From: Druceiella hillmani
Taxonomy: Eukaryota > Arthropoda > Insecta > Lepidoptera > Hepialidae
NCBI GenBank assembly: GCA_039881145.1
Contig: JAYKKI010000005.1
Span: 21,757,501-21,821,500, forward strand
Reading direction: 5' to 3'
DNA: 64,000 nucleotides
Position numbers and translations under genes: made by a program. Positions 10,883 to 21,626 of this stretch are shown here, one piece after another (the first letter of the stretch is position 1; every line of letters begins with the position of its first letter). The notes under the pieces are model-generated. The model was given only the letters and a program-made list of their open reading frames with translations, did no database searches and was not told the origin of the DNA.

Positions 10883-11850
10883 ATGCACTTCTTTTCAAAC
10901 TTAATTATTGAAACCGAGATTAACTGGAATATTAGTTTAAAGCTACCTGGAATTAAATGGCATCGCGTAGAAATAAGAACAATAATGGTGGTCTACAAGG
11001 CAATGTGTGACATCCTGCCAGCACAGCGTGAATACTTTGAACGCCAGGCGGGAGCAATAGTGCGGCGTTTGTTTGGCTCCCGCATTTCATCAAACAGCCT
11101 AATTCTTTCCGGACAGAGTTGTTCTTGATTTGCCTGGTCGAAAACCTGGATGAGTCGATTTATATTGTGAAGATGTTGTCTTTAAGACAATACCGTATGA
11201 TCCCACCATAAGTTCATACAACTCGTAAGACGTATTGGCATCCCACGAATTTCATTACAACAGAAAATCCATACCCAGATTATTAAATAAGGGGGAAATT
11301 TTGCAGACGGCTTCTGTAAGGAAATTGAGGTCGTAATTTTTTTATAATATGCTAAATAGTGATGGGAGTATGATTGAAAGGTTTGCGTTTCTTAATATAC
11401 ACAGTTCTTAATTTTTTATTGTACAACCCAAGTTAGCATGAAATTTTCGAAAATACTACGGCGTTAACTTCTGGAATGGAATTGTGAACCGGAAATTCAT
11501 AGGTTGGTTTGATTTACCTGAATGCAAATGTTTATCTGCACTTCTTACTAAAAAAGCCATATATAATGTATATACAGCTACATGATGATGCTACTTTACT
11601 TTACGAGTAAAGCAGTATCCCGATGCCAACAAACAGTCATTAAAAGGTTGTACTGGGACCATCACTTGGTTTCCATGACCACTAGATCTTAATTCATTTT
11701 GCAATATACTCAAATAGATCAAACCAGTCGGATGAATCGGTTCGAATGAACAATTGAAATATCAAAGAATGTGTGCATGTTCCTGAATGTACTTTAGAAC
11801 ATAATTTGCGCCAAAGAATTGAAATGATCAGCAGATAATACGGCAAAATG
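10883..11850 (+). pseudogene. Decayed Tc1/mariner-like transposase
   Basis: Fragments of one transposase lie in the right order but in all three frames. The N-terminal piece starts MVVYKAMCDI at 10985 and contains FERQAGAIVRRLFGSRISSN. A helix-turn-helix-like piece, VRRIGIPRISLQQKIHTQ, is at 11225-11278 in the same frame. A catalytic-core piece, VNFWNGIVNRKFIGWFDLPE (family pattern VNVWxGIVGxxxIGPYFLP), starts at 11463 in a second frame. LHDDA (family QHDGAPAH, second catalytic Asp) is near 11578 in the third frame, and VPECTLEHNLRQRIEMIS is near 11779. Terminal repeats were not found. The order and spacing make chance unlikely, but each match is weak alone. It cannot encode an active enzyme. 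Confidence 0.5.
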
Positions 11851-12306
11851 ATCAACCAGTTATGAGTTTGAGATAATTTTTTTACGAAAATTGCATAATA
11901 ACGCGAAGAAGATAATTTTAATTGTTCTTTGCTTTCTCTTTTTGGTTTTTGTGTAAAGAAGTATGTTTTTCGTGAAAATGGTAGTTTTAAGAAAGGATTA
12001 ATTAATTTCTAAAAACTACCACTTCAATTTAATTATGCTAAATAATTATTATTTTAACGACATTATTACGTATTCGGTGTTAAATTTAAACTACCACACA
12101 AATTAAAACTACCACACGAAAATTTTAAAAATTGAAAACTATCTTCGAAAACAAATTAGAAAAAAGAATTTTCACCTATCATAATCAAAAAAAATTTCGG
12201 CATGTTTTATGGATTTTTTAAATTTATTTTTAAAACTATTTCTTTGATATCCTTCGTTATGAATATGTGTATAATGTATAAATAAGTATGATATTTAATA
12301 AATCTC
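11851..12306. other. AT-rich non-coding DNA
   Basis: Nothing recognised; a short phrase 'AACTACCAC' recurs three times between 12010 and 12120. Confidence 0.5.
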
Positions 12307-12398
12307 GCTCGTTAAAAATTCAAATCCTATTTTTATTTTCAAATAATATTTCAAATAATAAAATGCTCGTTAAAAATTCAAATCCTATTTTTATTTTC
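12307..12398. repeat. Perfect 34-bp direct repeat, 58-bp spacing
   Basis: GCTCGTTAAAAATTCAAATC and the following 14 bases occur at 12307-12340 and again, without change, at 12365-12398. The intervening 24 bases carry a smaller CAAATAATA doublet. Identity is complete, so the duplication is recent. Confidence 0.9.
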
Positions 12399-13419
12399 TC
12401 ACGTTGGACGAAATAGTGATTCCCAACCATCATATTACATGGATTGTGACGTCACCTTCTCTGAGAACACACAAACGATTCTAACGATAGCTCATTTGTT
12501 CAAAACAAATGTTCCCTTACGGTCCTGGACGTTAAGAACCTTACAAACCCTCACACATATAAATAATACGTACGCAGACTGATAAATGCAATATGCTTCT
12601 TGATGTATCGCAACCGTGTAACAAACGCCATTGGTAACCAGTTATTACCCCTGCATAGTTATATGTTTTGAACATTTTATTAGTCTCAATATCCCCTCTA
12701 GTGACATTATGATCCTCGACTATTTTACGTTTTTCAGTTTTTTTGGTCAATATTTGTATTCTCATGTATAAACGATGCAATTAGAACGCTTTGCTTTGGT
12801 GCCGAAATAAGTTTAATATTCAGTCAGGTGTAATCATTGCCAATGAGGCTGTATCAATATTATGTACCAATATTATGTATCTGTACCAATGAGGTTATTT
12901 TTCAACTAAATTTTCCAGGTTTAATACACAAATTGTTTGAGCATCTATCAAAGATTACATTTTTATACAAAATTTATTAAGCTTTGGTGATATAATCTAT
13001 TTAAAACCGCAGTATCCTCTAAATTAAATAATTTAAACACCTTCATTTCGGTGGAGAGAAATAGCCTAAAAACAAAGAGTAAATCTGTAAAATATAATAA
13101 TTATTTCAATAATAATTATATGCAACATCAGTTTGCATAATTATGAAATAATAACATATGCCATCCGACACAGTAACACTTAAAACTACACCCGTAAAAC
13201 ACGGACCGATGAATGTCGTGAAATAAGACGCCTGCGTTCAGCACGAGCCACCCTACATTTTTCCTAACTATTAACTATGAAGTTATGCAATCTCTCATTA
13301 TGCTGGCGACGATGACGAAGAAATAAGCTCAAATATAATTAGTCAGTGTGAGAAATCAATGCTCGGGTATGGGAAGATTGTGTTTTTATTAATATACAGT
13401 AATATAGTATCTATTTGTA
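12399..13419. other. Non-coding, no gene seen
   Basis: A minor duplication of CCAATGAGG and ATTATGTA phrases lies at about 12838-12895, and an imperfect hairpin of ATAATTATTTCA type at about 13100-13160. A 79-codon minus frame at 12541-12780 was not recognised. Confidence 0.5.
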
Positions 13420-13761
13420 GTAGTAGAATATACTTGAAAATAGTTCCAAAAATAATGTAAATATAAAGATTATAATAAGTAAATAAATAAAAACCAGCAT
13501 GAATAAGGCAGTAACATTAAAAGCGTGGGTATCAATAGAATTCAGTACAATTCGGCTTAAAGTTTGAACTGAGATATGAAATATTTTATCCCACTCACGG
13601 TATGTTTGAGACAGTCATTATTCAAGCGAATGTATGTTGCTCCGGCGAAGGATAATTTTGAGATGACATTATTGTTACTAAAGAAAAATTTTGCAATAAA
13701 AGAAAAAAAAATTGTAGTAAGTAGAATATATTTGAAAATAGTTCCAGAGATACAGTAAATA
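13420..13761. repeat. Local tandem repeat, units A-B-A'
   Basis: Segment A (13420-13463, TAGAATATACTTGAAAATAG) recurs as A' at 13714-13761. Between them lies B (13548-13693, starting CGGCTTAAAGTTTGAACT). B recurs in the same orientation at 15107-15253, on the other side of the Tc1-like element. This is consistent with an older tandem array of about 290-bp units into which the transposon inserted. Confidence 0.7.
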
Positions 13762-15050
13762 CACTCTTTTGCATAAAAAACGGGCGGTTTTGATTTTGTC
13801 ATATTATTAACAAAATATTATTTATTTAGAGGTTGTCTTAATTGTAATTGTTACTGGCAGATATAGTGTGTTCTGGCACATAAAAACGAACGTTCTAAAT
13901 TTGAAATTTATTCTTTTTGAATGAAAATTCTCTTTCGCTGACAAAAACGTATTTTTTGGCGGTAAATGAAATCCAACACTTATTAAGTTCTTTTTCATTT
14001 GTTACGTTTTTTATTTTAACGAATAAATTTTAATTAAATTTCTGGTGTTTGCTGCATTAGTTCACTTCTGTTTGCTGTTCTCAGTACGGTTGAAAAAACG
14101 ATAAGAGCTAGTAAAATTATTGCGCTGCTTGAAGAAGGCTGTAGCCAATGTTATGTGTCTCAACAGTATAATGTGAGCCGTTCCATCGTCCAAAGGACCT
14201 GGCAACGATACCAAGAAACGGGCTCCGTCAGTAGAAGGCCAGGTTCTGGAAGAAAACGGTGCACTGAGCTACGGGACTACCGCTTCATAGTCAGTCAAGC
14301 GCTACGAAATCGTCAAGTTACGTACGTGGATCTCAAACAGAACCTCGAGGACGTATACGAGTAAGCCTATGGACAGTCAGAAGGAGACTTCAGGTCGTCA
14401 ATATAAGTAGCTATTGCCCAGCTCGGGGCCCTACATTACTCCATGAGCATCGAGTTGCCAGATTGAGATTCGTTCAAAATTTTTCGTCGTGGACTCAACA
14501 AGACTGGAATAGTGTTTTATTCTCCGATGAAGCTCGTATATCGATTAGTGGTGAGGATCAACGTAGGCGAGTCTTACAAAGACCTGGAGAATGCTTCGCA
14601 GAAGTGTGCTTTGTGGAAATCACCCCTTATGGTGAAGGCTCCGTAATGTTTTGGGCTAGTATTAACGTAGATGACGGTACCGAGTTAGTTTTTATTGAAA
14701 ATGGCACACTTAATGCGCAAAGGTACATAACAGAGGTTCTTATTCCTCATGCTCAACCCGCATTAACAGCAGTTGGAGGCGAGTCCATTTTTATCGACGA
14801 CAACGCTTGCACCCACAGCTCTAGAGAGGTTGATGGGTATATGCAGGAGGCCGGAATTCGTCGGTTAGACTGGCCAGCTAGAAGTCCTCAGGCCCTTAAA
14901 AATGTGATCGTCGCTGAATGGGATCGTATTCCTCAGGAAATTATAAAAAACGTAGTCGAAAGCATGCCTACCAGATTAAGCGCATTATCTTTAGCTAGAG
15001 GAGGCCATACTCGTTACTAAATTTTCAAATTTTAAGTTAATGACTGAAGT
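13762..15050 (+). mobile_element. Tc1-like DNA transposon, defective, right end missing or unrecognised
   Basis: The left end is placed at CACTCTTTTGCATAAAAAAC, directly after a TA dinucleotide (13760-13761), the usual Tc1/mariner target. About 320 bases of non-coding sequence then lead to the transposase frame. The matching inverted repeat is not present after the transposase stop, so the right boundary is an estimate. Direct copies of a host repeat on both sides (B at 13548, B' at 15107) support insertion in a tandem array. Confidence 0.7.
14092..15020 (+). pseudogene. Tc1-family transposase, frameshifted and internally deleted
   Basis: This would be the DNA cut-and-paste enzyme of the surrounding element. 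The N-terminal helix-turn-helix part (EKTIRASKIIALLEEGCSQC, then YNVSRSIVQRTWQRYQETGS) runs to a stop at 14362. Homology continues in another frame from 14361 (VSLWTVRRRLQ), so a short deletion has shifted the frame. The core keeps the first catalytic Asp in LFSDEARISISGEDQRRR and the second in IFIDDNACTHSS. WPARSP is followed directly by QALKNVIVAEWDRIPQE, where the family has about 30 more residues including the third catalytic Asp and NPIEHxW. The frame ends in the canonical GGHTRY and a stop. No clear ATG was seen at the N-terminus. Family confidence is high; the protein must be inactive. Confidence 0.92.
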
Positions 15051-15106
15051 AGGTAAAAACGATATCTCAATAATAAATAACAATATTTTCATCATATATA
15101 TAAACT

Positions 15107-15253
15107 TTGGCTTAAAGTTTGAACTAAGATATGAACTATTTTTATCCCACTCAAGGTACATTTGAGACGCGGTCATTATTCAAGTGAATGTATGTTGTAC
15201 CAGCGAAGGATAATTTTGAGATGAAATCATTATTACTGGAGAAAAATTTCGTC
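15107..15253. repeat. Second copy of unit B flanking the Tc1 element
   Basis: Same orientation as 13548-13693 and alike at most positions, including CATTATTCAAGTGAATGTAT and GCGAAGGATAATTTTGAGAT (one base differs in each). Being direct rather than inverted, the pair is not the terminal inverted repeat of the transposon. Confidence 0.85.
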
Positions 15254-16329
15254 GCAAAACTAAAAATATATACGTGAACTAAACCACGAGTAAACGCTAA
15301 TATACACTAAAGACGATCGAAATTTGATAGTAATGTACGAACTATTATAACGATAAAATAAAACGGCGGAGTCACGAAATTTTAATGTAAAAATTTGTAG
15401 TTTAAGGTAATTGAAAGTTCGATTTAAAAGAATATTTAAATGCCACGTCGGTTCTTAAAGAGCGAAAGATATTCATTTTTATTACTGTCTGAATATAGAT
15501 TTATTATTATCATTATACATACAATTTATTATGGGTACTATGTATAAAATGTGTAAAACCATAGATAAAAAACTTCACAAATAGGGTCAATAACCTCGCG
15601 TGTACATAAAGTTTACGATAACTCGATATTATTTATCTTCTAGGACATCTTTCTTTATATTCACGTGCACACTGCACGTGAAGCGGGTTTATATCGGTCA
15701 TTACGTAATCCGTAAATAAAAAGCAGTTTGAAAGCATGGGCCTTGGAATAAATTGTGGCGCATGGCATCCTGCCGGTAAAAGCAAAAATAATTTATCATG
15801 AACGTGTCAGATAGTCGTTATGTTAAGAATTAGACTATTTAAGTATTTTTCATTTCATTTTACTTAACCTTATACCTAAAACGACAGTAATGTTTAATGA
15901 CACCAACAAATGACACCAACAATTTTTGTACTTTTAACTAGAAAAATTTTAATGTAACATGAAAAAATAAAACAAGTACCTATATAATGGGAAATTTACT
16001 TGTTTTTATAACAATAGAAAAACTTGAAACTCGACAAAATATCAGTTACGTGATCCATGCGCGCGGCAGCATAATAATGTAAATAACTTAGTATAAAGTA
16101 AGTTCGTGACTTATTAAATCGTGTACCCCATAAAAATTGTAGCTTTGTGTCATGTTAAATCTATAAGAGCTATTAGTACTGACTTAATGACTTCTGCCAG
16201 TTAATGGTGTCTGAGCCCTGAGGCTAATATAAAATGTTTAAAAAGATGCATAAGAAAAGGTCAAATGGTTGCAATTTTAAATGTTGCAGGTTGCAATATT
16301 GTTAGTTGCTGATATGCCTCAAAGATATA
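15254..16329. other. Non-coding, one small hairpin
   Basis: No gene recognised. TTCACGTGCA-CAC-TGCACGTGAA (15660-15682) is a perfect 10-bp stem with a 3-nt loop, containing the E-box CACGTG twice. Confidence 0.55.
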
Positions 16330-16660
16330 CATTTAGATTTTGAAGCGTCCCGATAGCTGCTTCGTCTGATTGCGTCCATGCGGTTCCACTTCACCAATTA
16401 CTCTTTCGGCTCACATATAATGCGGCTCATTTATTTATTCACAGTTGACACGTCTCTCATAGCACTTTTGAAACGTATACATCGGTTGTAACTGTTAACT
16501 GCACGCTAGCACGTTACGTACTCGTACGAACTACCAGTCAATACGACTTACGCAACAACGTACAATGAATGAAGTTCAACAAACTCTCGCTCCTAATGCT
16601 GTTAGTATAGATCGACCGAAACGGCCTTTTTCATTTTCAGTCTGAACGTACGTACTTTCA
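16330..16660. promoter_or_regulatory. CpG-containing block with a 26-codon ORF; candidate 5' region
   Basis: Base composition is more balanced than in the flanks, and CpG and TACG steps are frequent. A short ATG frame at 16565-16645 ends RPKRPFSFSV and a stop. FSV resembles the start of an eh1 (Groucho-binding) motif, but the stop cuts it. CCTTTTTCATTTTCAG at 16625-16640 also looks like a splice acceptor. Both readings are unproven. Confidence 0.25.
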
Positions 16661-17377
16661 CCATATTTTCCATTTAATTCCATTATGTATTTATTATTTT
16701 TTATCTTAATAGTTATGTTCATGTGTAATTTTTAATTTTTTCGATTTCTCATTTTGTCTTTTTCCAAACTTTAATCCAGGTTATTCCAACTCATTTTTTT
16801 ATTATCTATATTATGTATAAATTTTCTATTATACAAATTTTTAGATAATATTTTCCTGTGCTGAATAACTGATAACGAAATTAGTTTAACAATGTATCTC
16901 AGAATAAAATTAGTCAGGAATATATAGCACATACGGCACGTATTTACATTATATCAAATATTGTAAAGAGTTTTTGTCGATTTCTTCAAAATTTTCGAAT
17001 TCGCTGTCGGTTGCTAATATTGGTGGCTTTTGTAGTTCATACCGACATTGTATAAAACCCCCTTACAGTGAATTAATACACTTAAAAAACTGAAATATTT
17101 ATTAAACTTTTTTGGCAATCTGTAAAACTGAATGTACGGATGGTAAACTTATGGTAGCATTGCAAGAGATTTTTAAAGAAATATTAGTACACAGGTACAA
17201 AAGAATAAAAAAAATATTGTGTACAGAGATATATCAATAGTACTGGTATACTTTTTTTGTAATAGGTTTTCATGAATGCCGACCACTATTAGTTGCTTAA
17301 TTAGCAAAACACGTGGCAGCTTACGGTTAAGTATAATTTATGGTAAGGTATTGCTAAAAGATTCAAAAGCATTGTGT

Positions 17378-17620
17378 ACATCTGTATGGAGTTTTTATTT
17401 TGACATTTATAATCGAATTAGGATAACGATGTAGTTTATATAATTAATTAGGATAACGATGGATTAATTAGGATAACGAATTAATTAGGATAACGATAAT
17501 TTAATTAGGATAACGATGTAGTTTATAATCGAATTAGGATAACGATGTAGTTTTTACATCTGCATGGAGTTTTTATTTTGAAATTTATAATCGAATTAGG
17601 ATAACGATGTAGTTTATAAA
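17378..17620. repeat. Clustered 15-bp motif AATTAGGATAACGAT, seven copies
   Basis: Seven copies of AATTAGGATAACGA(T) lie at irregular spacing of 14-60 bases. The first and last are embedded in a longer duplicated frame (CATCTGTATGGAGTTTTTAT, TTTATAATCG, GTAGTTTATA) at 17379 and 17556. A lone similar AGAGGATAACGATGG is at about 26837. Confidence 0.9.
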
Positions 17621-18340
17621 AATTATAAATGTGAATAAATTTTAAATTTTTCTTTTAAAATAATGTTATTTTTTGAGTAGGCTTACATTCTCTTTGCGTT
17701 GAAATTAGAAGATAGGTTGAAGATAGGTAATGATAGGTATTCGGTTTGGTGTTATTTAATATGAAATATAATTGAATGAAAATTACATTTTTATTACTAG
17801 TTAAACAGTTCGTAATTGAATTCTAACAAGAAAAAAATATTTTCGTTGTAATAAAATTTTGTCTATTATTTGGGTTATGTAGTCCAAAAGGAAGAAAAAC
17901 AGAACCCTGATGTGTCTCTCCATTTTTGGGTCGGTCACGGTCGTTTTTGTTAGAAACTGTTTGACATGGAATCTTGAAATTTGGCAGTGATAAAATACAT
18001 AAACCCGCTTAAATTGATTAAATGAGTATTAAAATACAAGCGAATTAAAATTATTTAGACAGAAATCTTAAAGTGAGAAAATAAAATAATTGATTTTTTT
18101 AAAGTTTTTTCATAAAAAGCGTGGGATCTCAATTGAAAGAGCAAGTTAGAATAATTTCAAAACTATTTTTTGTTTGTTTTTTTAATAGTTTAAAGGATAT
18201 TTTGAAGAGGTCTACAAAAATATGTCCCCTTCCCGAATCTCCGAAACAATTATAATAAAGTCAAAATGAAAAAAAACTGTTACTAGAAGTTTACGTAAAA
18301 TTTACCCAAAAACTATAGCAATGATTCTAAACCGCATATT
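17621..18340. repeat. LINE-like 3' tail fragments, including dispersed repeat copy 2
   Basis: 17900-18000 reads like a retrotransposon tail (GAACCCTGATGTGTCTCTCC, then TTGGGTCGGTCACGG, then CTTGAAATTTGGCAGTGATA). 18205-18305 matches the repeat at 4.14 kb (CAAAAATATGTCCCCTTCCC, ATCTCCGAAAC, CTAGAAGTTTACG). No open frame remains. Confidence 0.5.
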
Positions 18341-19252
18341 TTTTTAGATATTCACGGTATTTTTACATCTAAGAAGAATATACTAGTTAATATGGTGAAA
18401 TATAACACTAATTTTAGTGAATAGTTTAATAGAAAAACTAAGTATTCTGAAATGTTTATAACGTGCCTAAGTATATATAGAGCTCTTATACTGCAAATCT
18501 ACCATTCAGAGACAAACTAAACTGAATGTTAGACGGATTATTCCGGTTGCTGCTAGAGATTAGGATAGAGAATATTACGAATATGATTATTACTAATCGT
18601 ACTTAACAATTTATCTAATAAGTGAAAAAAGTTGGAAAACAAATATTTTATAGAGAATTTGCTAAAATAATAACATAACTTTTAAATTTTACTAGTCAGA
18701 GTATTATATTGCAAGCATTGCGTGCCAACTTAACTAGAATGAAAAGAAAATTAAATTCTGACCTACATCCTGACAAAAACGAAAGTCATTTATTCTATCG
18801 TTCCCTAGCGACTATGTAATTTACTACAACGACATGGTGCTTTCGTCGTAAAATATTTCGCAGTGTAAAGTATCCTGACGGTTTTCATTTCTATTTTTAG
18901 TATTTTTTTTATTTAAAATTTATGGCCGCTTGTAACGACATTATCTTTTTAATAAGAGATAAGTTTAACCATTCCTTTACTCAAAGTCTACTGAAATTAC
19001 AATCGGGGGTCATAATTAATTTTGGTGTGGTGTTCAAGTTGCGTGTCCATGCGAATGCTAGTATGTTCACTTATCTTTAAAAAAACCACTTTTATTTATA
19101 GGGTTTTATTAAGATATAAATGTTATTGAAAAAATGTAACGTTTTATTAAACAACTAAAATCCGATTTGCTCTTTTAGTTTTGCATGTACGTATTAAGTA
19201 TAAATTGAACGAATCTTCTGAGGAGATTTACAGAAAACCCAGCTTTACGGTC
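18341..19252. other. AT-rich non-coding DNA
   Basis: Nothing recognised. Confidence 0.5.
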
Positions 19253-19735
19253 TTGAGAAAGTATATCTCTATGGAAATCAGGTAGGGTGAAACATATAAT
19301 GAGGAATTCAAATATTCATTGAAACTGGGTATGAAATATTTAACCAATGCATTATTTACTATGTGTTCTTGGGTGTTCTCCCCGGATGAGTAAGTAATTT
19401 CAGTTCTTTGAGACGTCAAATATTTTTACTTTTTTACACATTCATTTTAAATATTATAAAAGTTACCAACTCTATTTACTGAATCATGAAAACCGCAAGA
19501 AGAAAGAAAGGGAGAAGAAAGTGAAACCGCAGAAAGTCGTGAGAAAGTATTTCTATAAATATATATAATAGGGTATTGAAATGTTCATCAGAGCTGGGTA
19601 TGAAGTATTTAATTAATGCGTTATTTATTCCATGTTGTTAGGTATTTCTTCCAGGATGAGTGAGTATTTTTCTGGAGGATGTTGAATATTTTAATTTTTT
19701 ACCCAATTGTTTTACATATTATCAAATTGGCGAAC
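19253..19735. repeat. Diverged tandem duplication, period about 285 bp
   Basis: The copies at about 19253-19460 and 19538-19735 share GAGAAAGTAT, an ACTGGGTATGAAATATTTAA-type block, ATTATTTA, then GGATGAGTAAGTA or its variant, and a GTC/TGAATATTTTxACTTTTTTAC end. They are unequal in detail, so the event is old. The 63-codon minus frame in copy one is not conserved in copy two. Confidence 0.7.
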
Positions 19736-21220
19736 TTTGATTATGGTATCACGTATTTTAAAAGTTTTGTGTAAAATGGTAATAAGAAAAAGCGAAAAAC
19801 AATTCATCTTTTTTCACATCTACTTCCTCTTGAGTTTGTTTCTTCAGTTTAACTAAAAATTAAACTAAAAGTATTTAATAACTTATATCCAAGGCATACT
19901 ATATTAGCATTTCTTCAAAATATTCGATATTTCGATGTAAATTATGTGATTAAAATTTCAATTCACGTTGAAAAATTATATTTTTGGTACAATATCTTAC
20001 TGTCACATGTAAAATTAAAAAAAATACGACGTTAATTTAATTTTTTTTTTGCAATAATCAATCAATTTTATATTTTTTGACGAGGGAAACTGCGCTAATG
20101 AGAGGTTAATGATGATTTAATACATTTTAGCACATAATTATCGAATTTTAAGTCTTTACCTAAAAATCTGAAAATAATAATTACTTTCATTTAGGCATGA
20201 AGCTAAAAAATAAATACAATTTACAGTATAATATAGGCATATGGTATTAGTTCTTCACGATAATTTCACTACCTAAAAAGTAGTGAAATCTAAAAATTTA
20301 CGTTAGGAAACATCCGCTATTATTCACGGTTCGTAGTCAACTGATCGATGATATGTACCACTTTTTCATTTGCGTGTATACATTTTTAACGTATTTACTT
20401 ATAAAGAAATGGTAATTGTAAAATGGATCTTAGACAGTTTTCAGTTATTTCATTCAATGACGTTATATAAAACAGACATGTTCATAAGGCTCCAAAAATG
20501 GTCCTTGAAAAACATAGTAATTACATCGTCTTCACTAAAACTATCTCGTTTATAAACATATTTTCTTTAACTTTCTCTTTTATTTAGTTCGCATATGAAT
20601 GCTTCCTGCAACCCACTTTTTTGTTCGCTTTATAATGTGCCTAGTTAAAATAACGTTTTTGACTTCACTTGTATATTTAATATATTCCTTTTATTACATT
20701 ATAAGTGTAGTTCAAGGATAACATTTTACATGAAAAAGTAATGGTGGATTTTTATACAACCGACTCTATTGTTCAGTTCATAAATACATACACATAGAAT
20801 CAAATAACACCTGTTAAAAGATATTTAGTTTGGACACTGAATTTACCTATAATTAGGGAAATGTTCAGCTACAAGATAACTGAGTGACAATATCGGAGTA
20901 TTAGTTGAAAACGTGGCATCATACGTAAATACATTATGATGTGTATTACACTTGATGTTATTTATGTAAACTTATTATTATAAGCTAAACTATATCCCAA
21001 AAAACATACTAGTTATAAAAAAAGATACAAGGTAGTATTAGTACAAATACACTTTATAAAAATGGAATTATGTAGGTAATAACAATGTGCGGGAAAGCCC
21101 AATTAAAATTTTCCTTTTTAGCATAACGTCACGTATAAAAACGAGTCGGTATATTAAGGATCGAATAAATTGCTCTCAGAGAGTTCGTTATAAACAGTCT
21201 TTAAACAACGTTATACTTAA
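19736..21220. other. Non-coding, one small hairpin
   Basis: ATTTCACTAC and GTAGTGAAAT (20263-20289) form a 10-bp perfect stem. Short frames in this stretch are AT-driven and unrecognised. Confidence 0.55.
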
Positions 21221-21229
21221 TATGTATAC

Positions 21230-21284
<55 letters not shown>

Positions 21285-21292
21285 TATATGTA
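21221..21292. repeat. (TA)n microsatellite with TGTATA interruptions
   Basis: Alternating TA with regularly spaced ATGTAT interruptions. Confidence 0.95.
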
Positions 21293-21329
21293 CCTCTTAA
21301 TGTTCAATTTGTCCAATTTAAAGAGCAGA

Positions 21330-21547
21330 GCTGGCAGATAGCGACTTCTCCCGTTTCTGTGTCATAAATAATCGTCTCAATCTAACAATTGTATTCATCT
21401 TTTTTATTTCAACTCGCGACGACGTTACTTCATTATGTTTGGAGACAATTGTAATTGGCTTTTCGTATGCAGAGGAAATGTTGCATGGCAACCGAGTCGT
21501 TACTCGTAATAAACGTTCGCTTAGTGACTAACGACTGTTGGATATAG

Positions 21548-21548
<1 letters not shown>
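21330..21548. other. Balanced-composition segment between two microsatellites
   Basis: About 210 bases are clearly less AT-rich than their surroundings and contain GTTGCATGGCAAC (21480-21492), a palindrome one base short of the RFX X-box GTTGCCATGGCAAC. No frame of note. It could be a conserved element. Confidence 0.3.

Positions 21549-21549
<1 letters not shown>

Positions 21550-21624
<75 letters not shown>
21550..21624. repeat. (TA)n microsatellite
   Basis: Uninterrupted alternating TA; the overlapping minus-strand frame is an artefact of it. Confidence 0.97.

Positions 21625-21626
<2 letters not shown>

Noticed and set aside
13548..15253. Flanking 145-bp repeats as terminal repeats of the Tc1 element
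   Set aside because: They are direct, not inverted, and the left one lies outside the TA that precedes the likely transposon end.
17414..17610. Telomere-like TTAGG or CRISPR-like array
   Set aside because: TTAGG appears only as part of the longer AATTAGGATAACGAT motif and is not tandem; spacers are irregular host-like DNA, and the genome is animal.
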